From assembly GCA_947495685.1 (NCBI GenBank), contig CANLZY010000021.1, positions 1 to 64,000 of the forward strand: 64,000 nt of DNA. The letters run 5' to 3'. The position numbers and the translations under genes were made by a program. This DNA comes from an uncultured Tropicimonas sp. Lineage in GTDB: Bacteria; Pseudomonadota; Alphaproteobacteria; Rhodobacterales; Rhodobacteraceae. The notes under the pieces were generated by a model. The model was not told the DNA's origin. It saw only the letters and a list, made by a program, of their open reading frames with translations, and searched no databases. This document shows positions 13,244 through 21,044 of the stretch, piece after piece. Positions within the stretch are counted from its first letter, which is position 1. The number at the start of each line of letters is the position of its first letter.

Positions 13244-13750
13244 TCAGATCCGCGCCACGCCGACCACGTAGTTCTGGCCATAGGCGCGGGCGCATTTCGG
13301 GCAGGTGGTGTAGAAGAAGAACACGTCGGACGGCACCTTGCCGCGGGCGCGGACAAGATCCTCCATCTCCGTGTGCCAGTGCTTCGCCTCGCGATACGGG
13401 CCCTCGAAGACCTTGGTGAAAAAATCGCCCGAGAGCCGCGCCATCTGTTCGTCCGGCACCTCGGTATCGGTCGAGAAGTAATGCTCGGCCTTCCACGGCG
13501 AGATGTCCCGACTGAGAACGATCATGTTCGACGAATCCCAAGCCCCAGCGGTCTCCATCCGCGTCCCAACACGGTCGAACACCGTGCCCATGTTGAGCGG
13601 GACATGCATCGCGCTGCGGGTTTCGGCGCGCAGGAACCGCTTGTCCCTGAAATGCAGATCCACACCGTCCCACCCCTCGGGATTGAACTTCGGGCAACAG
13701 CCGGTCTGGTTTTCGCTGTCATCGTAACGGGGAAGTGCGTTGGTTTGCAT
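13244..13750 (-). CDS. Uncharacterised protein with C-terminal CxxC motif
   Basis: 168 residues from the ATG at 13750, family not identified. No signal peptide or membrane segment is seen. Cysteine pairs flank the protein: GCCPKF near residue 18 and YTTCPKCARAYG near the C terminus, which could bind zinc. In between are conserved-looking aromatic and charged blocks (FDRVGTRMETAGAWDSSNMIVLSRDISPWKAEHYF). Homologues in Rhodobacteraceae are, from memory, often labelled 'hydrolase' without proof, so no function is assigned. It is convergent with gltB and divergent from mtgA. The longer frame to 14044 has a low-complexity N-terminal part that overlaps mtgA and is not believed. Confidence 0.75.
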   Translation of the reverse strand: MQTNALPRYDDSENQTGCCPKFNPEGWDGVDLHFRDKRFLRAETRSAMHVPLNMGTVFDRVGTRMETAGAWDSSNMIVLSRDISPWKAEHYFSTDTEVPDEQMARLSGDFFTKVFEGPYREAKHWHTEMEDLVRARGKVPSDVFFFYTTCPKCARAYGQNYVVGVARI

Positions 13751-13965
13751 GGTCCGGTCCTCCCGGTCCGCATTCTCCGCCCCTGGGTCCGGCACCGCCA
13801 TGATCTCGGTCAATGGGGCACCCGGACACGCCATCCCTGCCTGTGCGGCGACGGGCTGTTGCCCGATCCGCACTGACCTCGCGCTATTTGACGGGGCAGT
13901 CACGCCCTGCCTGCTCGCCGCTTGACGGGGCACCGCCGCCCCGGCATGACACTGCCGTGGCCAGG

Positions 13966-14736
13966 ATGAGCACCAAGAAGACGCCGGCCAAGCGCGCGGC
14001 GAAAAAGACGCCGGCCAAGGGCAGGGCAAGGACGACACAGGCACGGCGTACAGCCATGCCGGTGCGTTGGGTTCTGTTCACATGGCGCTGGTTCCTCCGG
14101 CTGGCCCTGGTGCCGCCACTGCTGTTGCTGGCGCTGATCATTCTGTTCCGCTTCGTGAATCCGCCGATCACCCACACGATCTGGAGCGAACAGCGGCGTT
14201 TGGGAACGGTGGAGCGCCAATGGGTGCCGATCGAATACATGTCGCCCTACGTTGCCCGTTCCGTGGTTGCGGCGGAGGACGCGAATTTCTGCCTGCACTG
14301 GGGGTTTGACATGGAAGCGATCCGCGACGCGCTCGACGACGGCGCGCAACGCGGGGCCTCGACGCTCAGCCAGCAGACGGTCAAGAACGTGTTCCTCTGG
14401 CAGGGGCGCAGTTGGGTGCGCAAGGCGTTGGAGGCTCTCTTGACGCCCGTGGTCGAAATTGTCTGGCCCAAGCAGCGGATCCTGGAGGTCTATCTCAACG
14501 TGGCCGAGATGGACGAGGGCGTGTTCGGGATCGAGGCCGCGGCGCATCGGTACTTCAACACCAGCCCGCGCGATCTGACCGCTACGCAGGCGGCCCGGAT
14601 TGCCGCCGTGCTGCCCGATCCGAAGCGGCGGAATGCCGCCAACGCAACGCCGTGGTTGCGAAAACGGGCCGCGTCGATCCGGGATGGCGCCGCGACGATC
14701 AAAGCCGATGGTCGCGCTTCTTGTTTCGAGGATTGA
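13966..14736 (+). CDS. mtgA: Monofunctional biosynthetic peptidoglycan transglycosylase
   Basis: 256 residues, a GT51 glycosyltransferase that polymerises lipid II into glycan strands at the outer face of the inner membrane. A lysine/alanine-rich tail of about 30 residues (KKTPAKRAAKKTPAKGR) comes first, then a single membrane anchor (FLRLALVPPLLLLALIILFRF), then the catalytic domain with AAEDANFCLHWGFD (the catalytic glutamate), GASTLSQQTVKNVFLW and RILEVYLNVAEMDEGVFGIEAAA. It has no transpeptidase domain. The ATG at 13966 is preferred; the frame runs open further upstream, but that region has no family similarity. The basic repeat tail is unusual for MtgA and may contact nucleic acid or phospholipid; this is inference. 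Confidence 0.93.
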   Translation: MSTKKTPAKRAAKKTPAKGRARTTQARRTAMPVRWVLFTWRWFLRLALVPPLLLLALIILFRFVNPPITHTIWSEQRRLGTVERQWVPIEYMSPYVARSVVAAEDANFCLHWGFDMEAIRDALDDGAQRGASTLSQQTVKNVFLWQGRSWVRKALEALLTPVVEIVWPKQRILEVYLNVAEMDEGVFGIEAAAHRYFNTSPRDLTATQAARIAAVLPDPKRRNAANATPWLRKRAASIRDGAATIKADGRASCFED

Positions 14737-14791
14737 AAAAACCGGCGCGGCACGGCAAGAAAAGGTGTTCCTTCAATCGAGATCGTATCGC

Positions 14792-15457
14792 ATGAACCGT
14801 CTTTATCACGTTCCCCTGTCACCGTTCTGCCGAAAGGTCCGGCTGGTGTTGGCCGAAAAGAAGATCGAGGTGGATCTGGTCGAGGAACGTTACTGGGAGC
14901 AGGATGCCGATTTTCTGCGGCGCAACCCTGCCGGCAAGGTGCCTGTCCTGCGGATGGACGGTCGGATCATGGCCGAGAGCCAGGCGATCTGTGAATACCT
15001 GGAGGAGATAGCCCCCGAACCGCCGCTGCTGCCCAAGGCGCCGGAGGATCGATACGAGGTGCGGCGGCTCTGTGCGTGGTTCGACGACAAGTTCCACCAC
15101 GAGGTGACGGTCAACCTGCTGTACGAGCGAGTGAACAAGAAGATCACCAAGCAGGGTTATCCCGAGAGCCGCAACGTCAAGGCGGGCTCAAAGGCGGTCA
15201 AGTATCATCTGGATTACATGACGTGGCTGCTGGACCAGCGGCGCTGGCTGGCGGGCGACCAGATGTCGCTGGCCGATTTCGCGGCGGCCGCCCATATTTC
15301 GGCGCTGGATTATATCAGCGACGTGGACTGGAACCGCAGCGCCAACGTGAAGGACTGGTATGCCAAGATCAAATCGCGGCCCGCGTTTCGGGGGCTGCTG
15401 GCCGATCAGGTTCCGGGCTTTCCGCCGTCCCGACAATATGCCGATCTGGATTTCTGA
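14792..15457 (+). CDS. Glutathione S-transferase family protein
   Basis: 221 residues with a thioredoxin-fold N-terminal domain (LYHVPLSPFCRKVRLVLAEK, with the SPFCRK active-site region) and the G-site loop NPAGKVPVLRMDGRIMAESQAICEYLEE. An alpha-helical C-terminal domain ends with LADFAAAAHISALDYISDVDW. The SPxCRK pattern resembles beta/FzlA-type GSTs. In Caulobacter, FzlA is a division protein that binds FtsZ and has this same small-GST form; the similarity in layout, and the neighbouring mtgA and queG, make FzlA a reasonable but unproven alternative. The start at 14792 is the only one that gives the GST N terminus. It lies 55 bases after mtgA and may be co-transcribed. Confidence 0.88.
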   Translation: MNRLYHVPLSPFCRKVRLVLAEKKIEVDLVEERYWEQDADFLRRNPAGKVPVLRMDGRIMAESQAICEYLEEIAPEPPLLPKAPEDRYEVRRLCAWFDDKFHHEVTVNLLYERVNKKITKQGYPESRNVKAGSKAVKYHLDYMTWLLDQRRWLAGDQMSLADFAAAAHISALDYISDVDWNRSANVKDWYAKIKSRPAFRGLLADQVPGFPPSRQYADLDF

Positions 15458-15541
15458 GCCCTCCCCGTCACAGCGGGGCCGTCTGCCCGCCGCCCCGGGT
15501 GCGGGCCGGGGGGATATTCCGACAAATGACGTGTGCAGTTC

Positions 15542-16582
15542 ATGGAAACGCTGAAGCAACGGCTGCAGGCGCAGGCAAAGGCGGAAGGTTTTTCCCTGAT
15601 GCGGGTTGGCCGCCCCGATGTGATCGGGCACGTGCCCGCACAATTGGCGGACTTCGTCGACAAGGGATATCACGGCCAGATGGGCTGGATGGCCGAAAGG
15701 TTGCCATGGCGCGGCGATCCCATGGCCTTGTGGCCCGACGTGCGGTCCATTCTGGTTCTGGCCGAAAGCTATGCGCCCGAGCAGGATCCGCGGGCGGTTC
15801 TGGACCAGTCGGACCGGGGGGCGGTTTCGGTTTATGCACGGGGCAAGGATTATCACGACATCGTCAAAAAACGCCTGAAACGGCTGGCCCGATGGTTGAT
15901 TGCCGAGGCCGGGGGCGAAGTGAAGGTGTTCGTGGACACCGCTCCGGTCGCGGAAAAGCCGCTTGGTCAGGCGGCGGGTCTTGGATGGCAGGGCAAACAC
16001 ACCAACCTGGTCAGCCGGGATCTTGGCAACTGGTTCTTCATCGGATCGATCTTCACCACCTTGGAGCTGCCCGCAGACGCGCCCGAGGTTGACCATTGCG
16101 GGTCCTGCCGGGCCTGTCTGGATGCCTGCCCCACACAGGCTTTTGTCGCGCCGTATCGGATGGATGCGCGGCGTTGCATTTCCTATCTGACAATCGAACA
16201 TCACGGACCGGTTGCGCCGGATCTGCGCGCGATGCTGGGAAACCGCATCTATGGCTGTGACGATTGTCTGGCCGCCTGCCCCTGGAACAAGTTTGCCGTT
16301 GCCGCCAGCGACATACGCTATGCAACCCGGGGCGACCTGGATGCCCCACCGCTGGCGGAGTTGGCCGGGCTGGACGATGCGCGGTTTCGGGAACGGTTCT
16401 CCGGCAGCCCGATCAAGAGGATCGGCCGCGACCGGTTTTTGCGCAATGTTCTGTACGCAATCGGCAATTCGGGTCAACCGGATCTGATCGATGCGGTCAG
16501 GCCGCATCTTGACGACCCTGATCCGACCGTGGCCGATGCCGCCCGGTGGACCATGCAACGGTTGGGTCAATTGACTGCGTGA
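15542..16582 (+). CDS. queG: Epoxyqueuosine reductase QueG
   Basis: About 346 residues. It catalyses the last step of queuosine synthesis, reducing epoxyqueuosine in tRNA with cobalamin and two [4Fe-4S] clusters. The conserved aspartate lies in [11 protein letters not shown]. The first cluster motif is [16 protein letters not shown], the second [14 protein letters not shown], with [11 protein letters not shown] in between as usual. The C terminus has the HEAT-like [19 protein letters not shown] repeat region. The ATG at 15542 is used; a GTG three codons earlier is equally possible, and neither has a strong ribosome binding site. Confidence 0.94.
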   Translation: METLKQRLQAQAKAEGFSLMRVGRPDVIGHVPAQLADFVDKGYHGQMGWMAERLPWRGDPMALWPDVRSILVLAESYAPEQDPRAVLDQSDRGAVSVYARGKDYHDIVKKRLKRLARWLIAEAGGEVKVFVDTAPVAEKPLGQAAGLGWQGKHTNLVSRDLGNWFFIGSIFTTLELPADAPEVDHCGSCRACLDACPTQAFVAPYRMDARRCISYLTIEHHGPVAPDLRAMLGNRIYGCDDCLAACPWNKFAVAASDIRYATRGDLDAPPLAELAGLDDARFRERFSGSPIKRIGRDRFLRNVLYAIGNSGQPDLIDAVRPHLDDPDPTVADAARWTMQRLGQLTA

Positions 16583-16647
16583 ATTGGTCGGATTTCCGAT
16601 TTCCGGAAAATCTGTTATGGTCTGTTTGCCTGACAACGGAGGATATC

Positions 16648-16845
16648 ATGCCCAAACATGTCCTTGATCGGAACCACCGCCGGGACGCTTCCAGTGTGGC
16701 ACCGTTTGCATCGGTTGCTCGGAAGGTTGCGCCCGAAGGGTCAAGCCCGGCCGCGAAACTGCTGCTTCGGCGCTCGAAGGGGCCGTTGAATGAGGCTCTG
16801 CGCAACCGGGCTTTCCTTCGAATCGAGAGAAGCCAGCTCGGCTGA
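16648..16845 (+). CDS. Small basic protein, unrecognised
   Basis: 65 residues starting at an ATG preceded by GGAGG six bases upstream, which is the main support. The product is arginine-rich (RNHRRDASS, LLLRRSKGPLNEALRNRAFLRIERSQ), without cysteines, membrane segments or a known motif. It lies 65 bases downstream of queG on the same strand. The longer frame from 16546 overlaps queG and is not favoured. Could be a spurious frame. Confidence 0.45.
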   Translation: MPKHVLDRNHRRDASSVAPFASVARKVAPEGSSPAAKLLLRRSKGPLNEALRNRAFLRIERSQLG

Positions 16846-16931
16846 CGCGAGGCCGGTGGCTGATCGCGGGAAAGCTGGCGGGCCAGCGCAGGGATGCTGA
16901 TCGTTGAGTGTTGGCCTTGCCGGTGGAGCGT

Positions 16932-17402
16932 CTACCAGCGGTGGGCTCGCTCCAGCAACGATTGGGTTCGGACGAAGTTGACCGCCTCTGCGGCGGCCCT
17001 GACGCCTTGTGCGGCTGTGGCCTCGGTATATGGGCCCAACGTGTTTCGTCCGATGTGGAACGTTATCAGAAGCGGTGCGGTCGTCCGGGTTGGTTCCAAG
17101 GTGACCTGCAAGGGCAGGCCCTTGCCGTAGAAGCTTGCGTACAGGCGTTGACCGAACAGTTTGCCATGTTCGATGTCCGCCTCGGACGTGCCGGTATGGA
17201 TGACGGCGATGATCGGCGATGCTTGTGTGATGTGGCCAACAGCCGCCAGACGCTCGACCGTCAACGCAAGCGGCTGAAAGGTCGGATCTCCGGTGAGATG
17301 ATAGTAACTGAGCGCAAGGGTTGCCGGCGTCGCAATCGCGACGATCATGGCGACCAGGAGCGAGATCTGGCGTTTTGGTTCTGCTGGCGTCGTGGTGGGC
17401 AT
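16932..17402 (-). CDS. Uncharacterised membrane-anchored protein
   Basis: 156 residues, family not recognised. A single hydrophobic segment near residues 14-33 (LLVAMIVAIATPATLALSYY) probably anchors it in the inner membrane with the remainder in the periplasm. The rest is a globular domain with no cysteine or catalytic signature that I know. A plus-strand frame of similar length overlaps it, but that product is cysteine/arginine-rich and looks like a shadow. It follows ilvE on the same strand, but a terminator hairpin at 17467-17500 separates them. Confidence 0.6.
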   Translation of the reverse strand: MPTTTPAEPKRQISLLVAMIVAIATPATLALSYYHLTGDPTFQPLALTVERLAAVGHITQASPIIAVIHTGTSEADIEHGKLFGQRLYASFYGKGLPLQVTLEPTRTTAPLLITFHIGRNTLGPYTEATAAQGVRAAAEAVNFVRTQSLLERAHRW

Positions 17403-17466
17403 GGCCGCAAATTGCGCGGACTTCCCGAAAATCGCGTTAATTGTCGCTAGGGCAATCGCGAAAATC

Positions 17467-17500
17467 GGCCCCGGTCGGTGTCATTTAACCGACCGGGGCC
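17467..17500 (-). terminator. Terminator after ilvE
   Basis: A perfect 13-bp inverted repeat, GGCCCCGGTCGGT / ACCGACCGGGGCC, with an 8-base loop, starts 12 bases after the ilvE stop. On the minus strand it is followed by GATTTTCG, a short T-run. Very stable stem; the T-tract is weak. Confidence 0.68.
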
Positions 17501-17512
17501 AAGGGTGGGCCG

Positions 17513-18382
17513 TCAGGCGCGCACCAGCTTTTCATACGCCTCGGCGATATCCCGGGTCAGGGCGCCAACTTCGAAGGAATAGTCGCCAATGTGACCCACG
17601 GGTGTGACCTCGGCCGCCGTTCCCGTCAGCCAGCATTGCTGGAAGCTTTCCAGCTCCTCGGGCATGATATGGCGCTCCTTGACCTCGATGCCACGGTCCC
17701 GAAGCATCCCGATCACCGTCTGGCGCGTGATGCCGTTCAGGAAACAGTCGGGCAGGGGTGTGTGCACCTCGCCGTCACGGACAAAGAAGATGTTGGCCCC
17801 GGTCGCTTCGGCGACATAGCCGCGGTAATCGAACATCATCGCATCCGAACAGCCCTTTGCCTCGGCGGCGTGTTTGGACATGGTGCAGATCATGTAGAGC
17901 CCGGACGCCTTGGCGTGACAGGGGATGGTCTCGGGCGAGGGGCGCTTCCACTTTGAGATGTCGAGCTTGGCGCCCTTGAACTTGGCGTCGCCGTAGTAGG
18001 CGCCCCATTCCCAGGCCGCGACGGCCATCCGGACCGGGTTGCGCGCCGACGCCACCCCCATGTCCTCGCCGGCGCCGCGCCAGGCGAGAACCCGGACGTA
18101 GGCGTCCTGCAGTCCCGATTCCCGGAGAACCGTTGCCTTGGCGGCCTCGATTTCGTCCACCGTGTAGGGAACCTCGAAATCGATCCATTCGGCCGACCGC
18201 CGCAGGCGTTCGGAATGCTCGCGGCTCTTGAAGATCTTGCCGTGATAGGCGCGCTCGCCCTCGAATACCGAGGAGGCATAGTGCATCGCGTGAGTCAGGA
18301 CGTGCACCTTTGCATCGCGCCAAGGCACCATCTGCCCGTCCATCCAGATAAACCCGTCCCGATCATCATACGCACCAGCCAT
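17513..18382 (-). CDS. ilvE: Branched-chain amino acid aminotransferase
   Basis: 289 residues, a class IV PLP-dependent aminotransferase that interconverts leucine, isoleucine and valine with their 2-oxo acids using 2-oxoglutarate. Family marks are HALHYASSVFEGERAY-type sequence (THAMHYASSVFEGER), the Lys-bearing PCHAKASGLYMICTMSKHAAEAKG block, and AMMFDYRGYVAEATGANIFFVRDGEVHTP followed by LNGITRQTVIGMLRDRG. The start ATG at 18382 has GAGGAGAAAT upstream. It is transcribed divergently from petP; paired TTGCGCAA palindromes lie in the shared promoter region. Confidence 0.94.
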   Translation of the reverse strand: MAGAYDDRDGFIWMDGQMVPWRDAKVHVLTHAMHYASSVFEGERAYHGKIFKSREHSERLRRSAEWIDFEVPYTVDEIEAAKATVLRESGLQDAYVRVLAWRGAGEDMGVASARNPVRMAVAAWEWGAYYGDAKFKGAKLDISKWKRPSPETIPCHAKASGLYMICTMSKHAAEAKGCSDAMMFDYRGYVAEATGANIFFVRDGEVHTPLPDCFLNGITRQTVIGMLRDRGIEVKERHIMPEELESFQQCWLTGTAAEVTPVGHIGDYSFEVGALTRDIAEAYEKLVRA

Positions 18383-18410
18383 GTCATTTCTCCTCGGCCG
18401 TTTTCAAAAG

Positions 18411-18450
18411 TTGCGCAAATTATGTCCGTTCCGGACGCAATGTTGCGCAA
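18411..18450. promoter_or_regulatory. Paired TTGCGCAA palindromes between ilvE and petP
   Basis: Two identical 8-base palindromes TTGCGCAA lie at 18411-18418 and 18443-18450, 32 bases apart centre to centre, about three helical turns. Exactly between them is another dyad, GTCCGTTCCGGAC (18424-18436). The arrangement looks like an operator for a dimeric regulator bound on one DNA face, and a MarR-type regulator (PetP) is encoded 70 bases away. Binding by PetP is inference. Confidence 0.5.
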
Positions 18451-18519
18451 AAACTGATCGGAGCTAGCATTCGGCTCTGGCAATGTCAACAAGGCTGACA
18501 TAAAATCCCGACAAAGAAA

Positions 18520-19050
18520 ATGATGCGACGGGACATGGGAATGGATGAAGGGCCAGGCAGTGGAAAGCGCGGTGAATCGCTGCTCTTCTTGACCGACGAA
18601 CAGCTGCGCAAGGGAATCGAGGCAATGTTTTTTGCCTACAAGGGGTTCACCTCGGATCCGGACCGGATTCTCGAAATGCGTGGGTACGGCCGGGCGCACC
18701 ACCGGGCGATTCACTTCATCCATCGGTCGCACGGAACGACGGTCAACAACCTGCTGGCCATCCTTGGTGTCACCAAGCAATCGCTGAACCGTGTCTTGCG
18801 GTCGCTGATCGATGATGGCCTGGTCGAAAGCCGGGTCGGCAGCCGGGACAAGCGAGAGCGACACCTGTACCTGACGGAGGCCGGGTTGGTGCTGGAACGC
18901 GAGCTCAGCGATGCTCAGCAGGCCCGGGTGCGCGATGCGTTCCGGGTTGCCGGACCCCAGGCGGTGTCTGGTTTTCGCACCGTGCTCGAAGCGATGATGG
19001 ACCCGGAGATGCGTCGTCGCTATCAAAGGCTGACGGAGAATGGTCAATGA
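18520..19050 (+). CDS. petP: MarR-family regulator PetP
   Basis: 176 residues with a winged helix-turn-helix of the MarR type: IHFIHRSHGTTVNNLLAILGVTKQSLNRVLRSLIDDGLVESRVGSRDKRERHLYLTEAG, where TTVNNLLAIL to LNRVLRSLI is the helix-turn-helix and SRDKRERHL the wing. It is directly coupled to an OmpR-type regulator by a 4-base overlap; this pair matches the petP-petR operon first described in Rhodobacter capsulatus, where it is needed for growth and sits by the bc1 genes. Here petABC lies about 41 kb away. The start is taken as the first ATG; a later ATG at 18541 is possible. Autoregulation through the TTGCGCAA sites upstream is plausible. Confidence 0.85.
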   Translation: MMRRDMGMDEGPGSGKRGESLLFLTDEQLRKGIEAMFFAYKGFTSDPDRILEMRGYGRAHHRAIHFIHRSHGTTVNNLLAILGVTKQSLNRVLRSLIDDGLVESRVGSRDKRERHLYLTEAGLVLERELSDAQQARVRDAFRVAGPQAVSGFRTVLEAMMDPEMRRRYQRLTENGQ

Positions 19051-19766
19051 ATGATGTTCCAGGCGGAACAGAGGTTGAGGCGCACCTGCTGATCGTCGAT
19101 GACGACGAACGGATCCGGGCGTTGCTTCAGAAATTCCTGATGCGGAACGGGTTTCTGGTCAGTGCGGCGCGGGACGCGGCCCATGCCCGTCGGCTGCTGT
19201 CGGGCCTGGAATTCGACCTGATCGTCCTCGATGTGATGATGCCGGGCGAGGACGGGATCAGCCTGACGCGGGATTTGCGGGCAGACTTGGCGACCCCGAT
19301 CCTGTTGCTGACCGCGCGCGGTGAAACCCAGGACCGGATTGCCGGGCTGGAGGCCGGGGCGGACGACTACCTGCCCAAGCCGTTCGAGCCGAAGGAATTG
19401 CTGCTGCGAATCAATGCGATCCTGCGGCGGATGCCGTCCGAGGACCGGACCGATGTCGGCCCAAAGGTGCTGAACCTCGGGCCCGTGCGCTATGACATCG
19501 AAAAGGGCGAGATGTGGCGCGGAGAGGAGCCTGTCCGGCTGACCGCCACCGAATCCCTGTTGATGCGGGTCTTTGCCGCGCACCCGGGAACGCCGATGAC
19601 ACGGTCGCAGTTGGTCGACGATCTGGGCCGGGATGGCGACCAGGCGCAGGAGCGCGCCGTTGACGTCCAGATCACCCGGCTTCGGCGCAAGATCGAGACC
19701 GACCCAAAGCAGCCACGATACCTTCAGACGGTGCGTGGGGCGGGGTACATGCTGGCGCCCGACTGA
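19047..19766 (+). CDS. petR: OmpR-type response regulator PetR
   Basis: 239 residues with a receiver domain (LLIVDDDERIRALLQKFL; the phosphoacceptor aspartate in LIVLDVMMPGEDG; LLTARGE; the conserved lysine in LPKPFEPKELLLR) and a C-terminal winged-helix DNA-binding domain (LTATESLLMRVFAAHPGTPMTRSQLV, then QERAVDVQITRLRRKIETDPKQPRYLQTVRGAGYML). No histidine kinase gene is next to it; in the Rhodobacter system the partner is PetP rather than an adjacent kinase. It overlaps petP by four bases, so the two are one transcript. Confidence 0.9.
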   Translation: MNDVPGGTEVEAHLLIVDDDERIRALLQKFLMRNGFLVSAARDAAHARRLLSGLEFDLIVLDVMMPGEDGISLTRDLRADLATPILLLTARGETQDRIAGLEAGADDYLPKPFEPKELLLRINAILRRMPSEDRTDVGPKVLNLGPVRYDIEKGEMWRGEEPVRLTATESLLMRVFAAHPGTPMTRSQLVDDLGRDGDQAQERAVDVQITRLRRKIETDPKQPRYLQTVRGAGYMLAPD

Positions 19767-19869
19767 TCGGGACGCGGCACCGTGGCCCGCCGAACTGCGC
19801 AGGGCTACATGACCGTTCGACGCCGTATTCGAGACGTCGGGCAAGCTGAATTGGCTGGGGAGGCCTTCA

Positions 19870-20805
19870 ATGACAACTGCCTTGTTTTCTCATCCCGATT
19901 GTCTGGGCCATGTCGCCCCACCGGGACATGCCGAACGCGTGGAACGGATGCAGGCAATCGAGACGGCGTTGTCAGGCACCGGTTTTGCGGCGCTGGACCG
20001 GCGCGAGGCCCCCTTGGCGGAGCGCGAAGATCTGCTGCGGGTGCATCCCGAAAGCCATATCGCAGCGATCGAGGCCGCCATTCCCACCGACGGATGGGTG
20101 GCGCTGGATGCTGACACCAACGTGATGTCGGGGTCGCTGACTGCGGCCCTGCGCAGCGCCGGTGGTGTCTGTGCCGCAGTGGATGCGGTGATCGCCGGCG
20201 AGGTCGCGAATGCGTTCTGCGCAACGCGGCCACCCGGACACCACGCCGAAAAGACCACACCGATGGGTTTCTGCCTGTTCGGCAATATCTCCATCGCGGC
20301 AAAGCGGGCGCTGGACGTTCACGGGCTGCACCGCGTCGCGATCATGGATTTCGACGTCCACCACGGCAACGGCACCCAGGACCTGTTGTGGGACGAGCCG
20401 CGCGTGCTGTTTGCCTCGACGCACCAGATGCCGCTGTACCCCGGCTCCGGCAACCCGCACGAGACCGGCGCCCATGGCAACATCATGAATGTGCCGCTTC
20501 CGCCCGGTGCGGGCGGTGTGCAGTTCCGCAAGGCGATGGAGCAGCAGATCCTGCCGGCGCTGGAGGATTTTGCCCCCGAACTCCTGTTGATCTCGGCCGG
20601 GTTCGACGCCCATTCGGACGATCCGCTGGCGCAGCTCGAATTCTCTGTCGAGGATTTTGCCTGGGTCACCTCGGCCCTGTGCGACCTTGCCGATCGGCAC
20701 TGCGGCGGGCGGGTGGTCTCGACACTTGAGGGTGGCTATGATCTGGACGCGTTGGCCGCCTCGGTTGCGGCCCATGTCCAAGTGCTGATGGAGCGAGGCA
20801 AATGA
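19870..20805 (+). CDS. Histone deacetylase family protein (acetoin utilisation/acetylpolyamine amidohydrolase type)
   Basis: 311 residues, a zinc-dependent deacylase. The characteristic blocks are all present: ATRPPGHHAEKTTPMGFCLFGNISIAA with the catalytic HH pair, IMDFDVHHGNGTQDLLW with two zinc ligands, and LLISAGFDAHSDDPLAQL with the third. The GNPHETGAHGNIMNVPLPPGAG loop and the C-terminal LEGGYDLDALAASV are typical of bacterial class II-like members that act on small acetylated molecules or proteins. It is the first gene of a tightly overlapped set with xseB, ispA and dxs, a linkage often seen in Rhodobacteraceae. Confidence 0.92.
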   Translation: MTTALFSHPDCLGHVAPPGHAERVERMQAIETALSGTGFAALDRREAPLAEREDLLRVHPESHIAAIEAAIPTDGWVALDADTNVMSGSLTAALRSAGGVCAAVDAVIAGEVANAFCATRPPGHHAEKTTPMGFCLFGNISIAAKRALDVHGLHRVAIMDFDVHHGNGTQDLLWDEPRVLFASTHQMPLYPGSGNPHETGAHGNIMNVPLPPGAGGVQFRKAMEQQILPALEDFAPELLLISAGFDAHSDDPLAQLEFSVEDFAWVTSALCDLADRHCGGRVVSTLEGGYDLDALAASVAAHVQVLMERGK

Positions 20806-21044
20806 GCGACACGCCGGTAAAGAAGATGAGCTTCGAAGAGGCGATGGCCGAACTGGAACAGGTGGTCGGCAAGCTGGAGCATGGTGACGTGCCGCTGGAG
20901 CAGTCGATCTCGTTGTATGAGCGCGGCGAGGCCCTGAAGAAGCGCTGCGAGGAACAACTCGCCGCCGCAGAAGAAAAGGTCGCTGCAATCACCACGGATG
21001 CCCAGGGGGCACCGACAGGCACAAAGCCGTTCGACGCCCAATGA
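20802..21044 (+). CDS. xseB: Exodeoxyribonuclease VII small subunit
   Basis: 80 residues: SFEEAMAELEQVVGKLEHGDVPLEQSISLYERGEALKKRCEEQLAAAEEKV, the coiled-coil hairpin typical of XseB, which wraps the XseA large subunit in the single-strand exonuclease VII complex. The large-subunit gene is not in the window. It overlaps the upstream deacetylase and downstream ispA by four bases each. Confidence 0.95.
   Translation: MSDTPVKKMSFEEAMAELEQVVGKLEHGDVPLEQSISLYERGEALKKRCEEQLAAAEEKVAAITTDAQGAPTGTKPFDAQ

Noticed and set aside
16908-17450. 180-residue plus-strand frame opposite the membrane-anchored protein
   Set aside because: The product is arginine- and cysteine-rich with no start signal, while the minus-strand frame has a proper membrane anchor.
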